From NCBI RefSeq assembly GCF_051014685.1, contig NW_027479517.1, positions 1 through 64,000 on the forward strand: 64,000 nucleotides of DNA, given 5' to 3'. Below are positions 38,857-52,360 of the stretch, one piece after another. Position 1 is the first letter of the stretch. Every line of letters starts with the position of its first letter. Source of the DNA: Ptiloglossa arizonensis (lineage: Eukaryota > Arthropoda > Insecta > Hymenoptera > Colletidae). The position numbers and the translations under genes were made by a program. The notes under the pieces were generated by a model. That model had not been told where the DNA came from. It saw nothing but the letters and a program-made list of their open reading frames with translations, and did not search any database.

Positions 38857-41131
38857 CATCTGAAAGTAGAAACTCGCCCGATTACAACGGTATGTGTACT
38901 TTTCCCCTAGGCCGTTCCAGTTATTCGTTTCGAGCATCAGAACTGCGAAAATTTTGAGTTTCTCATCCGTTTCTTACCTCCAAACTGCCATATCTCGCGA
39001 ACGGATAGACCAATCCTCAAAATTTCTGTTGCATCTGAAAGTAGAGACTCGCCCGATTACAACAGTATGCGTACTTTTCCCCTAGGCCGTTCTAGTTATC
39101 CGTTTCGAGCATCAGAACTGCGAAAATTTTGAGTTTCTAATCCGTTTCTTACCTCCAAACTGCCATATCTCGCGAACGGATTGATCAATCCGCAAAATTT
39201 CTGTTGCATCTGAAAGTAGATACTCGCCCGATTACAACGGTATGCGTACTTTTCCCCTAGGCCGTTCTAGTTATCCGTTTCGAGCATCAGAACTGCGAAA
39301 ATTTTGAGTTTCTCAAACGTTTGTTACCTCCAAACTGCCATATCTCGCGAACGGATTGACCAATCCGCAAAATTTTTGTTGCATCTGAAAGTAGAAACTC
39401 GCCCGTTTACAACAGTATGTGTACTATTACCCTAGGCCGTTCTAGTTATTCGTTTCGAGCATCAGGACTGTGAAAATTTTGAGTTTCTCAAACGTTTGTT
39501 ACCTCCAAACTGCCATATCTCGCGAACGGATTAAACAATCCGCAAAATTTTTATTGCATCTGAAAGTAGAAACTCTCCCGATTACAACGGTATGTGTACT
39601 TTTCCCCTAGGCCGTTCCAGTTATTCGTTTCGAGCATCAGGACTGTGAAAATTTTGCGTTTCTCAACCGTTTCTTACCTCCAAACTCCCATATCTCGCGA
39701 ACGGATAGACCAATCCTCAAAATTTCTGTTGCATCTGAAAGTAGAAACTCGCCCGATTACAACGGTATGTGTACTTTTCCCCTAGGCCGTTCTAGTTATG
39801 CTTGTCGAGCATCAGGACTGTGAAAATTTTGAGTTTCTCAACCGTTTCTTACCTCCAAACTGCCATATCTCGCGAACGGATTGACTAATCCGCAAAATTT
39901 CTGTTGCATCTGAAAGTAGAAACTCGCCCGATTACAACGGTATGTGTACTTTTCCCCTAGGCCGTTCCAATTATTCGTTTCGAGCATCAGAACAGCGAAA
40001 ATTTTGAGTTTCTCATCCGTTTCTTACCTCCCAACTGCCATATCTCGCGAACGGATAGACCAATCCTCAAAATTTCTGTTGCATCTGAAAGTAGAGACTC
40101 GCCCGATTACAACAGTATGCGTACTTTTCCCCTAGGCCGTTCTAGTTATGCTTGTCGAGCATGAGAGCTACGAAAATTTTGAGTTTCTCAAGCGTTTCTT
40201 ACATCCAAACGGCCATATCTCGCGAACGGATTGACCAATCCGCAAAATTTCTGTTGCATCTGAAAGTAGAAACCCGCCCGATTACAACGGTATGCGTACT
40301 TTTCCCCTAGGCCGTTCTAGTTATTCGTTTCGAGCATCAGAAATGTGAAAATTTTGAGTTGCTCAAGCGTTTCTTACCTCCAAACTGCGATATCTCGCGA
40401 ACGGATTGACCAATCCGCAAAATTTCTGTTGCATCTGAAAGTAGAAACTCGCCCGATTACAACGGTATGCGTACCTTTCCCCTAGGCCGTTCTAGTTATT
40501 CGTTTCGAGCATCAGAAATGTGAAAATTTCGAGTTTCTCATCCGTTTCTTTCCTCCAAACTGCCATATCTCGCGAACGGATTGATCAATCCGCAAAATTT
40601 CTGTTGCATCTGAAAGGAGAAACTCGCCCGATTACAACGGTATGCGTACTTTTCCCCTAGGCCGTTCTAGTTATGCTTTTCGAGCATCAGGACTGTGAAA
40701 ATTTTGCGTTTTTCAACCGTTTCTTACCTCCAAACTGCCATATCTCGCGCACGGATTGACCAATCCGCAAAATTTTTGTTGCATCTGAAAGTAGAAACTC
40801 GCCCGATTACAACGGTATGTGTACTTTTCCCCTAGGCCGTTCCAGTTATTCGTTTCGAGCATCAGAACTACGAAAATTTTGAGTTTCTAATCCGTTTCTT
40901 ACCTCCAAACTGCCATATCTCGCGAACGGATAGACCAATCCTCAAAATTTCTGTTGCATCTGAAAGTAGAGACTCGCCCGATTACAACAGTATGCGTACT
41001 TTTCCCCTAGGCCGTTCTAGTTATGCTTGTCGAGCATCAGAACTGCGAAAATTTTGAGTTTCTCAAGCGTTTCTTACCTCCAAACTGCCATATCTCGCGA
41101 ACGGATTGACCAATCCGCAAAATTGTTGTAG
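38857..41131 (+). repeat. Higher-order unit U4, 13 monomers, with a large internal deletion
   Basis: This is the shortest unit. It keeps the head for about 0.83 kb, then a chimeric monomer near 39,680-39,700 leads almost directly into the common tail (ggactgtg monomer at about 39,810, then aacagcg at about 39,990). The whole variable middle is gone. Its head carries aaacaatcc with tttttattgc (about 39,535-39,555), a pair shared only with U6 among the units I compared. Confidence 0.9.
39682..39780 (+). other. Chimeric monomer at a deletion joint
   Basis: The left part of this monomer is the ggactgtg, gcgtttctcaaccg class, as at 27,390-27,430 in U1. From about 39,686 it reads aaactcccat with cggatagaccaatcctc, which elsewhere belongs to the gcgataattttg class in the middle of a unit. 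The switch falls in the shared stretch cgtttcttacctccaaact, so the exact crossover point cannot be fixed inside it. It marks the joint that removed 11 or more monomers relative to U3. Confidence 0.85.
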
Positions 41132-44100
41132 CATCTGAAAGTAGAAACTCGCCCGATTACAACGGTATGTGTACTTTTCCCCTAGGCCGTTCCAGTTATT
41201 CGTTTCGAGCATCAGAACTGCGAAAATTTTGAGTTTCTCATCCGTTTCTTACCTCCAAACTGCCATATCTCGCGAACGGATAGACCAATCCTCAAAATTT
41301 CTGTTGCATCTGAAAGTAGAGACTCGCCCGATTACAACAGTATGCGTACTTTTCCCCTAGGCCGTTCTAGTTATCCGTTTCGAGCATCAGAACTGCGAAA
41401 ATTTTGAGTTTCTAATCCGTTTCTTACCTCCAAACTGCCATATCTCGCGAACGGATTGATCAATCCGCAAAATTTCTGTTGCATCTGAAAGTAGATACTC
41501 GCCCGATTACAACGGTATGCGTACTTTTCCCCTAGGCCGTTCTAGTTATCCGTTTCGAGCATCAGAACTGCGAAAATTTTGAGTTTCTCAAACGTTTGTT
41601 ACCTCCAAACTGCCATATCTCGCGAACGGATTGACCAATCCGCAAAATTTTTGTTGCATCTGAAAGTAGAAACTCGCCCGTTTACAACAGTATGTGTACT
41701 ATTCCCCTAGGCCGTTCTAGTTATTCGTTTCGAGCATCAGGACTGTGAAAATTTTGAGTTTCTCAAACGTTTGTTACCTCCAAACTGCCATATCTCGCGA
41801 ACGGATTAAACCATCCGCAAAATTTTTGTTGCATCTGAAAGTAGAAACTCTCCCGATTACAACGGTATGTGTACTTTTCCCCTAGGCCGTTCCAGTTATT
41901 CGTTTCGAGCATCAGGACTGTGAAAATTTTGCGTTTCTCAACCGTTTCTTACCTCCAAACTGCCATATCTCGCGAACGGATTGACCAATCCGCAATATAT
42001 TTGTTGCATCTGAAAGTAGAAACTCGCCCGATTACAACGGTATGCGTACTTTTCCCCTAGGCCGTTCTAGTTATCCGTTTCGAGCATCAGAACTGCGAAA
42101 ATTTTGAGTTTCTCAACCGTTTCTTACCTCCAAACTGCCATATCTCGCGAACGGATTGACCAATCCGCAATATTTTTGTTGCATCTGAAAGTAGAAACTC
42201 GCCCGATTACAACGGTATGTGTACTTTTCCCCTAGGCCGTTCCAGTTATTCGTTTCGAGCATCAGAACTGCGAAAATTTTGAGTTTCTAATCCGTTTCTT
42301 ACCTCCAAACTGTCATATCTCGCGAACGGATAGACCAATCCTCAATATTTCTGTTGCATCTGAAAGTAGAGACTCGCCCGATTACAACAGTATGCGTACT
42401 TTTTCCCTAGGCCGTCCTAGTTATGCTTGTCGAGCATCAGAACTGCGAAAATTTTGAGTTTCTCAAGCGTTTCTTACCTCCAAGCTGCCATATCTCGCGA
42501 ACGGATTGACCAATCCGCAAAATTTTTGTAGCATCTGAAAGTAGAAACTCGCCCGATTACAACGGTATGTGTACTTTTCCCCTAGGCCGTTCCAGTTATT
42601 CGTTTCGAGCATCAGAACTGCGAAAATTTTGAGTTTCTCATCCGTTTCTTACCTCCAAACTGCCATATCTCGCGAACGGATAGACCAATCCTCAAAATTT
42701 CTGTTGCATCTGAAAGTAGAAACTCGCCCGATTACAACGGTATGCGTACTTTTCCCCTAGGCCGTTCTAGTTATCCGTTTCGAGCATCAGAACTGCGAAA
42801 ATTTTGAGTTTCTCAAACGTTTGTTACCTCCAAACTGCCATATCTCGCGAACGGATTGACCAATCCGCAAAATTTTTGTTGCATCTGAAAGTAGAAACTC
42901 GCCCGATTACAACGGTATGTGTACTTTTCCCCGAGGCCGTTCCAATTATTCGTTTCGAGCATCAGAACTGAGAAAATTTTGAGTTTCTCAAGCGTTTCTT
43001 ACATCCAAACTGCCATATCTCGCGAACGGATTGATCAATCCGCAAAATTTCTGTTGCATCTGAAAGTAGATACTCGCCCGATTACAACGGTATGCGTACT
43101 TTTCCCCTAGGCCGTTCTAGTTATGCTTGTCGAGCATCAGAACTGCGATAATTTTGAGTTTCTCAAGCGTTTCTTACCTCCAAACTCCCATATCTCGCGA
43201 ACGGATAGACCAATCCTCAAAATTTCTGTTGCATCTGAAAGTAGAGACTCGCCCGATTACAACAGTATGCGTACTTTTCCCCTAGGCCGTTCTAGTTATG
43301 CTTGTCGAGCATCAGAACTGCGAAAATTTTGAGTTTCTCAAGCGTTTCTTACCTCGAAACTGCCATATCTCGCGAACGGATTGACCAATCCGCAAAACTT
43401 CTGTTGCATCTGAAAGTAGAAACTCGCCCGATTACAACGGTATGTGAACTTTTCCCCTAGGCCGTTCTAGTTATGCTTGTCGAGCATCAGAACTGCGATA
43501 ATTTTGAGTTTCTCAAGCGTTTCTTACCTCCAAACTCCCATATCTCGCGAACGGATAGACCAATCCTCAAAATTTCTGTTGCATCTGAAAGTAGAGACTC
43601 GCCCGATTACAACAGTATGCGTACTTTTCCCCTAGGCCGTTCTAGTTATGCTTGTCGAGCATCAGAACTGCGAAAATTTTGAGTTTCTAATCCGTTTCTT
43701 ACCTCCAAACTGCCATATCTCGCGAACGGATTGACCAATCCGCAAAATTTTTGTTGCATCTGAAAGTAGAAACTCGCCCGATTACAACGGTATGTGTACT
43801 TTTCCCCTAGGCCGTTCCAGTTATTCGTTTCGAGCATCAGAACTGCGAAAATTTTGAGTTTCTAATCCGTTTCTTACCTCCAAACTGTCATATCTCGCGA
43901 ACGGATAGACCAATCCTCAAAATTTCTGTTGCATCTGAAAGTAGAGACTCGCCCGATTACAACAGTATGCGTACTTTTTCCCTAGGCCGTTCTAGTTATG
44001 CTTGTCGAGCATCAGAACTGCGAAAATTTTGAGTTTCTCAAGCGTTTCTTACCTCCAAGCTGCCATATCTCGCGAACGGATTGACCAATCCGCAAAATTT

Positions 44101-47100
44101 TTGTAGCATCTTAAAGTAGAAACTCGCCCGATTACAACGGTATGTGTACTTTTCCCCTAGGCCGTTCCAGTTATTCGTTTCGAGCATCAGAACTGCGAAA
44201 ATTTTGAGTTTCTCATCCGTTTCTTACCTCCAAACTGCCATATCTCGCGAACGGATAGACCAATCCTCAAAATTTCTGTTGCATCTGAAAGTAGAAACTC
44301 GCCCGATTACAACGGTATGCGTACTTTTCCCCTAGGCCGTTCTAGTTATCCGTTTCGAGCATCAGAACTGCGAAAATTTTGAGTTTCTCAAACGTTTGTT
44401 ACCTCCAAACTGCCATATCTCGCGAACGGATTGACCAATCCGCAAAATTTTTGTTGCATCTGAAAGTAGAAACTCGCCCGATTACAACGGTATGTGTACT
44501 TTTCCCCGAGGCCGTTCCAATTATTCGTTTCGAGCTTCAGAACTGAGAAAATTTTGAGTTTCTCAAGCGTTTCTTACATCCAAACTGCCATATCTCGCGA
44601 ACGGATTGATCAATCCGCAAAATTTCTGTTGCATCTGAAAGTAGATACTCGCCCGATTACAACGGTATGCGTACTTTTCCCCTAGGCCGTTCTAGTTATG
44701 CTTGTCGAGCATCAGAACTGCGATAATTTTGAGTTTCTCAAGCGTTTCTTACCTCCAAACTCCCATATCTCGCGAACGGATAGACCAATCCTCAAAATTT
44801 CTGTTGCATCTGAAAGTAGAGACTCGCCCGATTACAACAGTATGCGTACTTTTCCCCTAGGCCGTTCTAGTTATGCTTGTCGAGCATCAGAACTGCGAAA
44901 ATTTTGAGTTTCTCAAGCGTTTCTTACCTCGAAACTGCCATATCTCGCGAACGGATTGACCAATCCGCAAAACTTCTGTTGCATCTGAAAGTAGAAACTC
45001 GCCCGATTACAACGGTATGTGTACTATTCCCCTAGGCCGTTCTAGTTATTCGTTTCGAGCATCAGAACTGCGAAAATTTTGAGTTTCTCATCCGTTTCTT
45101 ACCTCCAAACTGCCATATCTCGCGAACGGATTGATCAATCCGCAAAATTTCTGTTGCATCTGAAAGTAGAGACTCGCCCGATTACAACAGTATGCGTACT
45201 TTTCCCGTAGGCCGTTCTAGTTATGCTTGTCGAGCATGAGAGCTACGAAAATTTTGAGTTTCTCAAGCGTTTCATACCTCCAAACTGCCATATCTCGCGA
45301 AAGGATTGACCATTCCGCAATACTTCTGTTGCATCTGAAAGTAGAAACTCGCCCGATTACAACGGTATGCGTACTTTTCCCCTAGGCCGTTCTAGTTATT
45401 CGTCTCGAGCATCAGAACTGCGAAACTTTTGAGTTTCTCAAGCATTTCTTACCTCCAAACTGCAATATCTCGCGAACGGATAAACCAATCCGCAAAAGTT
45501 TTGTTGCATCTGAAAGTAGAAACTCGTCCGATTACAACGGTATGTGTACTTTTCCCCTAGGCCGTTCCAATTATTCGTTTCGAGCATCAGAACTGCGAAA
45601 ATTTTGAGTTTCTCATCCGTTTCTTACCTCCCAACTGCCATATCTCGCGAACGGATAGACCAATCCTCAAAATTTCTGTTGCATCTGAAAGTAGAAACTC
45701 GCCCGATTACAACGGTATGTGTACTTTTCCCCTAGGCCGTTCTAGTTATTCGTTTCGAGCATCAGAACTGCGAAAATTTTGAGTTTCTCAACCGTTTCTT
45801 ACCTCCAAACTGCCATATCTCGCGAACGGATCGACGAATCCGCAAAATTTCTGTTGCATCTGAAAGTAGAAACTCGCCCGATTACAACGGTATGCGTACT
45901 TTTCCCCTAGGCCGTTCTAGTTATCCGTTTCGAGCATCAGAACTGCGAAAATTTTGTGTTTATCAAACGTTTGTTACCTCCAAACTGCCATATCTCGCGA
46001 ACGGATTGACCAATCCGCAAAATTTTTGTTGCATCTGAAAGTAGAAACTCGCCCGATTACAACGGTATGTGTACTTTTCCCCTAGGCCGTTCTAGTTATG
46101 CTTGTCGAGCATCAGGACTGTGAAAATTTTGAGTTTCTCAACCGTTTCTTACCTCCAAACTGCCATATCTCGCGAACGGATTGACTAATCCGCAAAATTT
46201 CTGTTGCATCTGAAAGTAGAAACTCGCCCGATTACAACGGTATGTGTACTTTTCCCCTAGGCCGTTCCAATTATTCGTTTCGAGCATCAGAACAGCGAAA
46301 ATTTTGAGTTTCTCATCCGTTTCTTACCTCCCAACTGCCATATCTCGCGAACGGATAGACCAATCCTCAAAATTTCTGTTGCATCTGAAAGTAGAGACTC
46401 GCCCGATTACAACAGTATGCGTACTTTTCCCCTAGGCCGTTCTAGTTATGCTTGTCGAGCATGAGAGCTACGAAAATTTTGAGTTTCTCAAGCGTTTCTT
46501 ACATCCAAACGGCCATATCTCGCGAACGGATTGACCAATCCGCAAAATTTCTGTTGCATCTGAAAGTAGAAACCCGCCCGATTACAACGGTATGCGTACT
46601 TTTCCCCTAGGCCGTTCTAGTTATTCGTTTCGAGCATCAGAAATGTGAAAATTTTGAGTTGCTCAAGCGTTTCTTACCTCCAAACTGCGATATCTCGCGA
46701 ACGGATTGACCAATCCGCAAAATTTCTGTTGCATCTGAAAGTAGAAACTCGCCCGATTACAACGGTATGCGTACCTTTCCCCTAGGCCGTTCTAGTTATT
46801 CGTTTCGAGCATCAGAAATGTGAAAATTTCGAGTTTCTCATCCGTTTCTTGCCTCCAAACTGCCATATCTCGCGAACGGATTGATCAATCCGCAAAATTT
46901 CTGTTGCATCTGAAAGGAGAAACTCGCCCGATTACAACGGTATGCGTACTTTTCCCCTAGGCCGTTCTAGTTATGCTTTTCGAGCATCAGGACTGTGAAA
47001 ATTTTGCGTATTTCAACCGTTTCTTACCTCCAAACTGCCATATCTCGCGCACGGATTGACCAATCCGCAAAATTTTTGTTGCATCTGAAAGTAGAAACTC

Positions 47101-47431
47101 GCCCGATTACAACGGTATGTGTACTTTTCCCCTAGGCCGTTCCAGTTATTCGTTTCGAGCATCAGAACTACGAAAATTTTGAGTTTCTAATCCGTTTCTT
47201 ACCTCCAAACTGCCATATCTCGCGAACGGATAGACCAATCCTCAAAATTTCTGTTGCATCTGAAAGTAGAGACTCGCCCGATTACAACAGTATGCGTACT
47301 TTTCCCCTAGGCCGTTCTAGTTATGCTTGTCGAGCATCAGAACTGCGAAAATTTTGAGTTTCTCAAGCGTTTCTTACCTCCAAACTGCCATATCTCGCGA
47401 ACGGATTGACCAATCCGCAAAATTGTTGTAG
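41132..47431 (+). repeat. Higher-order unit U5, 36 monomers, with internal duplication
   Basis: This is the longest unit. A block from about 42,240 to 43,440 reappears at an offset of 1,575 bp (9 monomers) at about 43,815-45,015, including the gccgaggccg, gagaaaattttg, gcgataattttg and cctcgaaactg monomers in order. Beyond it come the cattccgcaatac and cgtctcgagc monomers also present in U1. The head shares aaaccatcc with U2 and U3 and the tail shares gcgtatttcaacc with U3, so it is a mosaic. Confidence 0.9.
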
Positions 47432-50400
47432 CATCTGAAAGTAGAAACTCGCCCGATTACAACGGTATGTGTACTTTTCCCCTAGGCCGTTCCAGTTATT
47501 CGTTTCGAGCATCAGAACTGCGAAAATTTTGAGTTTCTCATCCGTTTCTTACCTCCAAACTGCCATATCTCGCGAACGGATAGACCAATCCTCAAAATTT
47601 CTGTTGCATCTGAAAGTAGAGACTCGCCCGATTACAACAGTATGCGTACTTTTCCCCTAGGCCGTTCTAGTTATCCGTTTCGAGCATCAGAACTGCGAAA
47701 ATTTTGAGTTTCTAATCCGTTTCTTACCTCCAAACTGCCATATCTCGCGAACGGATTGATCAATCCGCAAAATTTCTGTTGCATCTGAAAGTAGATACTC
47801 GCCCGATTACAACGGTATGCGTACTTTTCCCCTAGGCCGTTCTAGTTATCCGTTTCGAGCATCAGAACTGCGAAAATTTTGAGTTTCTCAAACGTTTGTT
47901 ACCTCCAAACTGCCATATCTCGCGAACGGATTGACCAATCCGCAAAATTTTTGTTGCATCTGAAAGTAGAAACTCGCCCGTTTACAACAGTATGTGTACT
48001 ATTCCCCTAGGCCGTTCTAGTTATTCGTTTCGAGCATCAGGACTGTGAAAATTTTGAGTTTCTCAAACGTTTGTTACCTCCAAACTGCCATATCTCGCGA
48101 ACGGATTAAACAATCCGCAAAATTTTTATTGCATCTGAAAGTAGAAACTCTCCCGATTACAACGGTATGTGTACTTTTCCCCTAGGCCGTTCCAGTTATT
48201 CGTTTCGAGCATCAGGACTGTGAAAATTTTGCGTTTCTCAACCGTTTCTTACCTCCAAACTGCCATATCTCGCGAACGGATTGACCAATCCGCAATATTT
48301 TTGTTGCATCTGAAAGTAGAAACTCGCCCGATTACAACGGTATGCGTACTTTTCCCCTAGGCCGTTCTAGTTATCCGTTTCGAGCATCAGAACTGCGAAA
48401 ATTTTGAGTTTCTCAACCGTTTCTTACCTCCAAACTGCCATATCTCGCGAACGGATTGACCAATCCGCAATATTTTTGTTGCATCTGAAAGTAGAAACTC
48501 GCCCGATTACAACGGTATGTGTACTTTTCCCCTAGGCCGTTCCAGTTATTCGTTTCGAGCATCAGAACTGCGAAAATTTTGAGTTTCTAATCCGTTTCTT
48601 ACCTCCAAACTGTCATATCTCGCGAACGGATAGACCAATCCTCAATATTTCTGTTGCATCTGAAAGTAGAGACTCGCCCGATTACAACAGTATGCGTACT
48701 TTTTCCCTAGGCCGTCCTAGTTATGCTTGTCGAGCATCAGAACTGCGAAAATTTTGAGTTTCTCAAGCGTTTCTTACCTCCAAGCTGCCATATCTCGCGA
48801 ACGGATTGACCAATCCGCAAAATTTTTGTAGCATCTGAAAGTAGAAACTCGCCCGATTACAACGGTATGTGTACTTTTCCCCTAGGCCGTTCCAGTTATT
48901 CGTTTCGAGCATCAGAACTGCGAAAATTTTGAGTTTCTCATCCGTTTCTTACCTCCAAACTGCCATATCTCGCGAACGGATAGACCAATCCTCAAAATTT
49001 CTGTTGCATCTGAAAGTAGAAACTCGCCCGATTACAACGGTATGCGTACTTTTCCCCTAGGCCGTTCTAGTTATCCGTTTCGAGCATCAGAACTGCGAAA
49101 ATTTTGAGTTTCTCAAACGTTTGTTACCTCCAAACTGCCATATCTCGCGAACGGATTGACCAATCCGCAAAATTTTTGTTGCATCTGAAAGTAGAAACTC
49201 GCCCGATTACAACGGTATGTGTACTTTTCCCCGAGGCCGTTCCAATTATTCGTTTCGAGCATCAGAACTGAGAAAATTTTGAGTTTCTCAAGCGTTTCTT
49301 ACATCCAAACTGCCATATCTCGCGAACGGATTGATCAATCCGCAAAATTTCTGTTGCATCTGAAAGTAGATACTCGCCCGATTACAACGGTATGCGTACT
49401 TTTCCCCTAGGCCGTTCTAGTTATGCTTGTCGAGCATCAGAACTGCGATAATTTTGAGTTTCTCAAGCGTTTCTTACCTCCAAACTCCCATATCTCGCGA
49501 ACGGATAGACCAATCCTCAAAATTTCTGTTGCATCTGAAAGTAGAGACTCGCCCGATTACAACAGTATGCGTACTTTTCCCCTAGGCCGTTCTAGTTATG
49601 CTTGTCGAGCATCAGAACTGCGAAAATTTTGAGTTTCTCAAGCGTTTCTTACCTCGAAACTGCCATATCTCGCGAACGGATTGACCAATCCGCAAAACTT
49701 CTGTTGCATCTGAAAGTAGAAACTCGCCCGATTACAACGGTATGTGAACTTTTCCCCTAGGCCGTTCTAGTTATGCTTGTCGAGCATCAGAACTGCGATA
49801 ATTTTGAGTTTCTCAAGCGTTTCTTACCTCCAAACTCCCATATCTCGCGAACGGATAGACCAATCCTCAAAATTTCTGTTGCATCTGAAAGTAGAGACTC
49901 GCCCGATTACAACAGTATGCGTACTTTTCCCCTAGGCCGTTCTAGTTATGCTTGTCGAGCATCAGAACTGCGAAAATTTTGAGTTTCTAATCCGTTTCTT
50001 ACCTCCAAACTGCCATATCTCGCGAACGGATTGACCAATCCGCAAAATTTTTGTTGCATCTGAAAGTAGAAACTCGCCCGATTACAACGGTATGTGTACT
50101 TTTCCCCTAGGCCGTTCCAGTTATTCGTTTCGAGCATCAGAACTGCGAAAATTTTGAGTTTCTCATCCGTTTCTTACCTCCAAACTGCCATATCTCGCGA
50201 ACGGATAGACCAATCCTCAAAATTTCTGTTGCATCTGAAAGTAGAAACTCGCCCGATTACAACGGTATGCGTACTTTTCCCCTAGGCCGTTCTAGTTATC
50301 CGTTTCGAGCATCAGAACTGCGAAAATTTTGAGTTTCTCAAACGTTTGTTACCTCCAAACTGCCATATCTCGCGAACGGATTGACCAATCCGCAAAATTT

Positions 50401-52360
50401 TTGTTGCATCTGAAAGTAGAAACTCGCCCGATTACAACGGTATGTGTACTTTTCCCCGAGGCCGTTCCAATTATTCGTTTCGAGCATCAGAACTGAGAAA
50501 ATTTTGAGTTTCTCAAGCGTTTCTTACATCCAAACTGCCATATCTCGCGAACGGATTGATCAATCCGCAAAATTTCTGTTGCATCTGAAAGTAGATACTC
50601 GCCCGATTACAACGGTATGCGTACTTTTCCCCTAGGCCGTTCTAGTTATGCTTGTCGAGCATCAGAACTGCGATAATTTTGAGTTTCTCAAGCGTTTCTT
50701 ACCTCCAAACTCCCATATCTCGCGAACGGATAGACCAATCCTCAAAATTTCTGTTGCATCTGAAAGTAGAGACTCGCCCGATTACAACAGTATGCGTACT
50801 TTTCCCCTAGGCCGTTCTAGTTATGCTTGTCGAGCATCAGAACTGCGAAAATTTTGAGTTTCTCAAGCGTTTCTTACCTCGAAACTGCCATATCTCGCGA
50901 ACGGATTGACCAATCCGCAAAACTTCTGTTGCATCTGAAAGTAGAAACTCGCCCGATTACAACGGTATGTGTACTATTCCCCTAGGCCGTTCTAGTTATT
51001 CGTTTCGAGCATCAGAACTGCGAAAATTTTGAGTTTCTCATCCGTTTCTTACCTCCAAACTGCCATATCTCGCGAACGGATTGATCAATCCGCAAAATTT
51101 CTGTTGCATCTGAAAGTAGAGACTCGCCCGATTACAACAGTATGCGTACTTTTCCCCTAGGCCGTTCTAGTTATGCTTGTCGAGCATGAGAGCTACGAAA
51201 ATTTTGAGTTTCTCAAGCGTTTCATACCTCCAAACTGCCATATCTCGCGAAAGGATTGACCATTCCGCAATACTTCTGTTGCATCTGAAAGTAGAAACTC
51301 GCCCGATTACAACGGTATGCGTACTTTTCCCCTAGGCCGTTCTAGTTATTCGTCTCGAGCATCAGAACTGCGAAACTTTTGAGTTTCTCAAGCATTTCTT
51401 ACCTCCAAACTGCAATATCTCGCGAACGGATAAACCAATCCGCAAAAGTTTTGTTGCATCTGAAAGTAGAAACTCGTCCGATTACAACGGTATGTGTACT
51501 TTTCCCCTAGGCCGTTCCAATTATTCGTTTCGAGCATCAGAACTGCGAAAATTTTGAGTTTCTCATCCGTTTCTTACCTCCCAACTGCCATATCTCGCGA
51601 ACGGATAGACCAATCCTCAAAATTTCTGTTGCATCTGAAAGTAGAAACTCGCCCGATTACAACGGTATGTGTACTTTTCCCCTAGGCCGTTCTAGTTATT
51701 CGTTTCGAGCATCAGAACTGCGAAAATTTTGAGTTTCTCAACCGTTTCTTACCTCCAAACTGCCATATCTCGCGAACGGATCGACGAATCCGCAAAATTT
51801 CTGTTGCATCTGAAAGTAGAAACTCGCCCGATTACAACGGTATGCGTACTTTTCCCCTAGGCCGTTCTAGTTATCCGTTTCGAGCATCAGAACTGCGAAA
51901 ATTTTGTGTTTATCAAACGTTTGTTACCTCCAAACTGCCATATCTCGCGAACGGATTGACCAATCCGCAAAATTTTTGTTGCATCTGAAAGTAGAAACTC
52001 GCCCGATTACAACGGTATGTGTACTTTTCCCCTAGGCCGTTCCAGTTATCCGTTTCGAGCATCAGAACTGCGACAATTTTGAGTTTCTCAACCGTTTCTT
52101 ACCTCCAAACTGCCATATCTCGCGAACGGATCGACGAATCCGCAAAATTTCTGTTGCATCTGAAAGTAGAAACTCGCCCGATTACAACGGTATGCGTACT
52201 TTTCCCCTAGGCCGTTCTAGTTATTCGTCTCGAGCATCAGAACTGCGAAACTTTTGAGTTTCTCAAGCATTTCTTACCTCCAAACTGCAATATCTCGCGA
52301 ACGGATAAACCAATCCGCAAAAGTTTTGTTGCATCTGAAAGTAGAAACTCGCCCGATTAC
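47432..52360 (+). repeat. Higher-order unit U6, incomplete at its right end (about 28 monomers)
   Basis: U6 matches U5 at an offset of 6,300 bp up to about 50,130, then lacks two monomers (350 bp, U5 43,819-44,168) and continues at an offset of 5,950 bp. Internal duplication here is 1,225 bp (7 monomers): about 48,867-49,740 versus 50,092-50,965. After about 52,020 the sequence departs from the core (gcgacaattttg, then a second cgtctcgagc monomer at 52,229). No further gttgtagc marker follows, so the unit has no standard right border. Confidence 0.87.

Larger units (their letters stand above)
25340..52360 (+). repeat. Homogenised higher-order repeat core
   Basis: The core is about 27 kb built from repeated blocks of monomers in conserved order. 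A single diagnostic variant, gcaaaattgttgtagc, occurs at 26,600, 31,150, 34,650, 38,850, 41,125 and 47,425 (position of the variant g) and divides it into units of 4,550, 3,500, 4,200, 2,275 and 6,300 bp, that is 26, 20, 24, 13 and 36 monomers. The order just right of the variant (the first 800 bp or so) and the last 970 bp or so before the next variant are kept in every unit. Length differences come from the middle. No base-level length change occurs anywhere in the core, so every gain or loss was a whole number of monomers. Confidence 0.92.
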
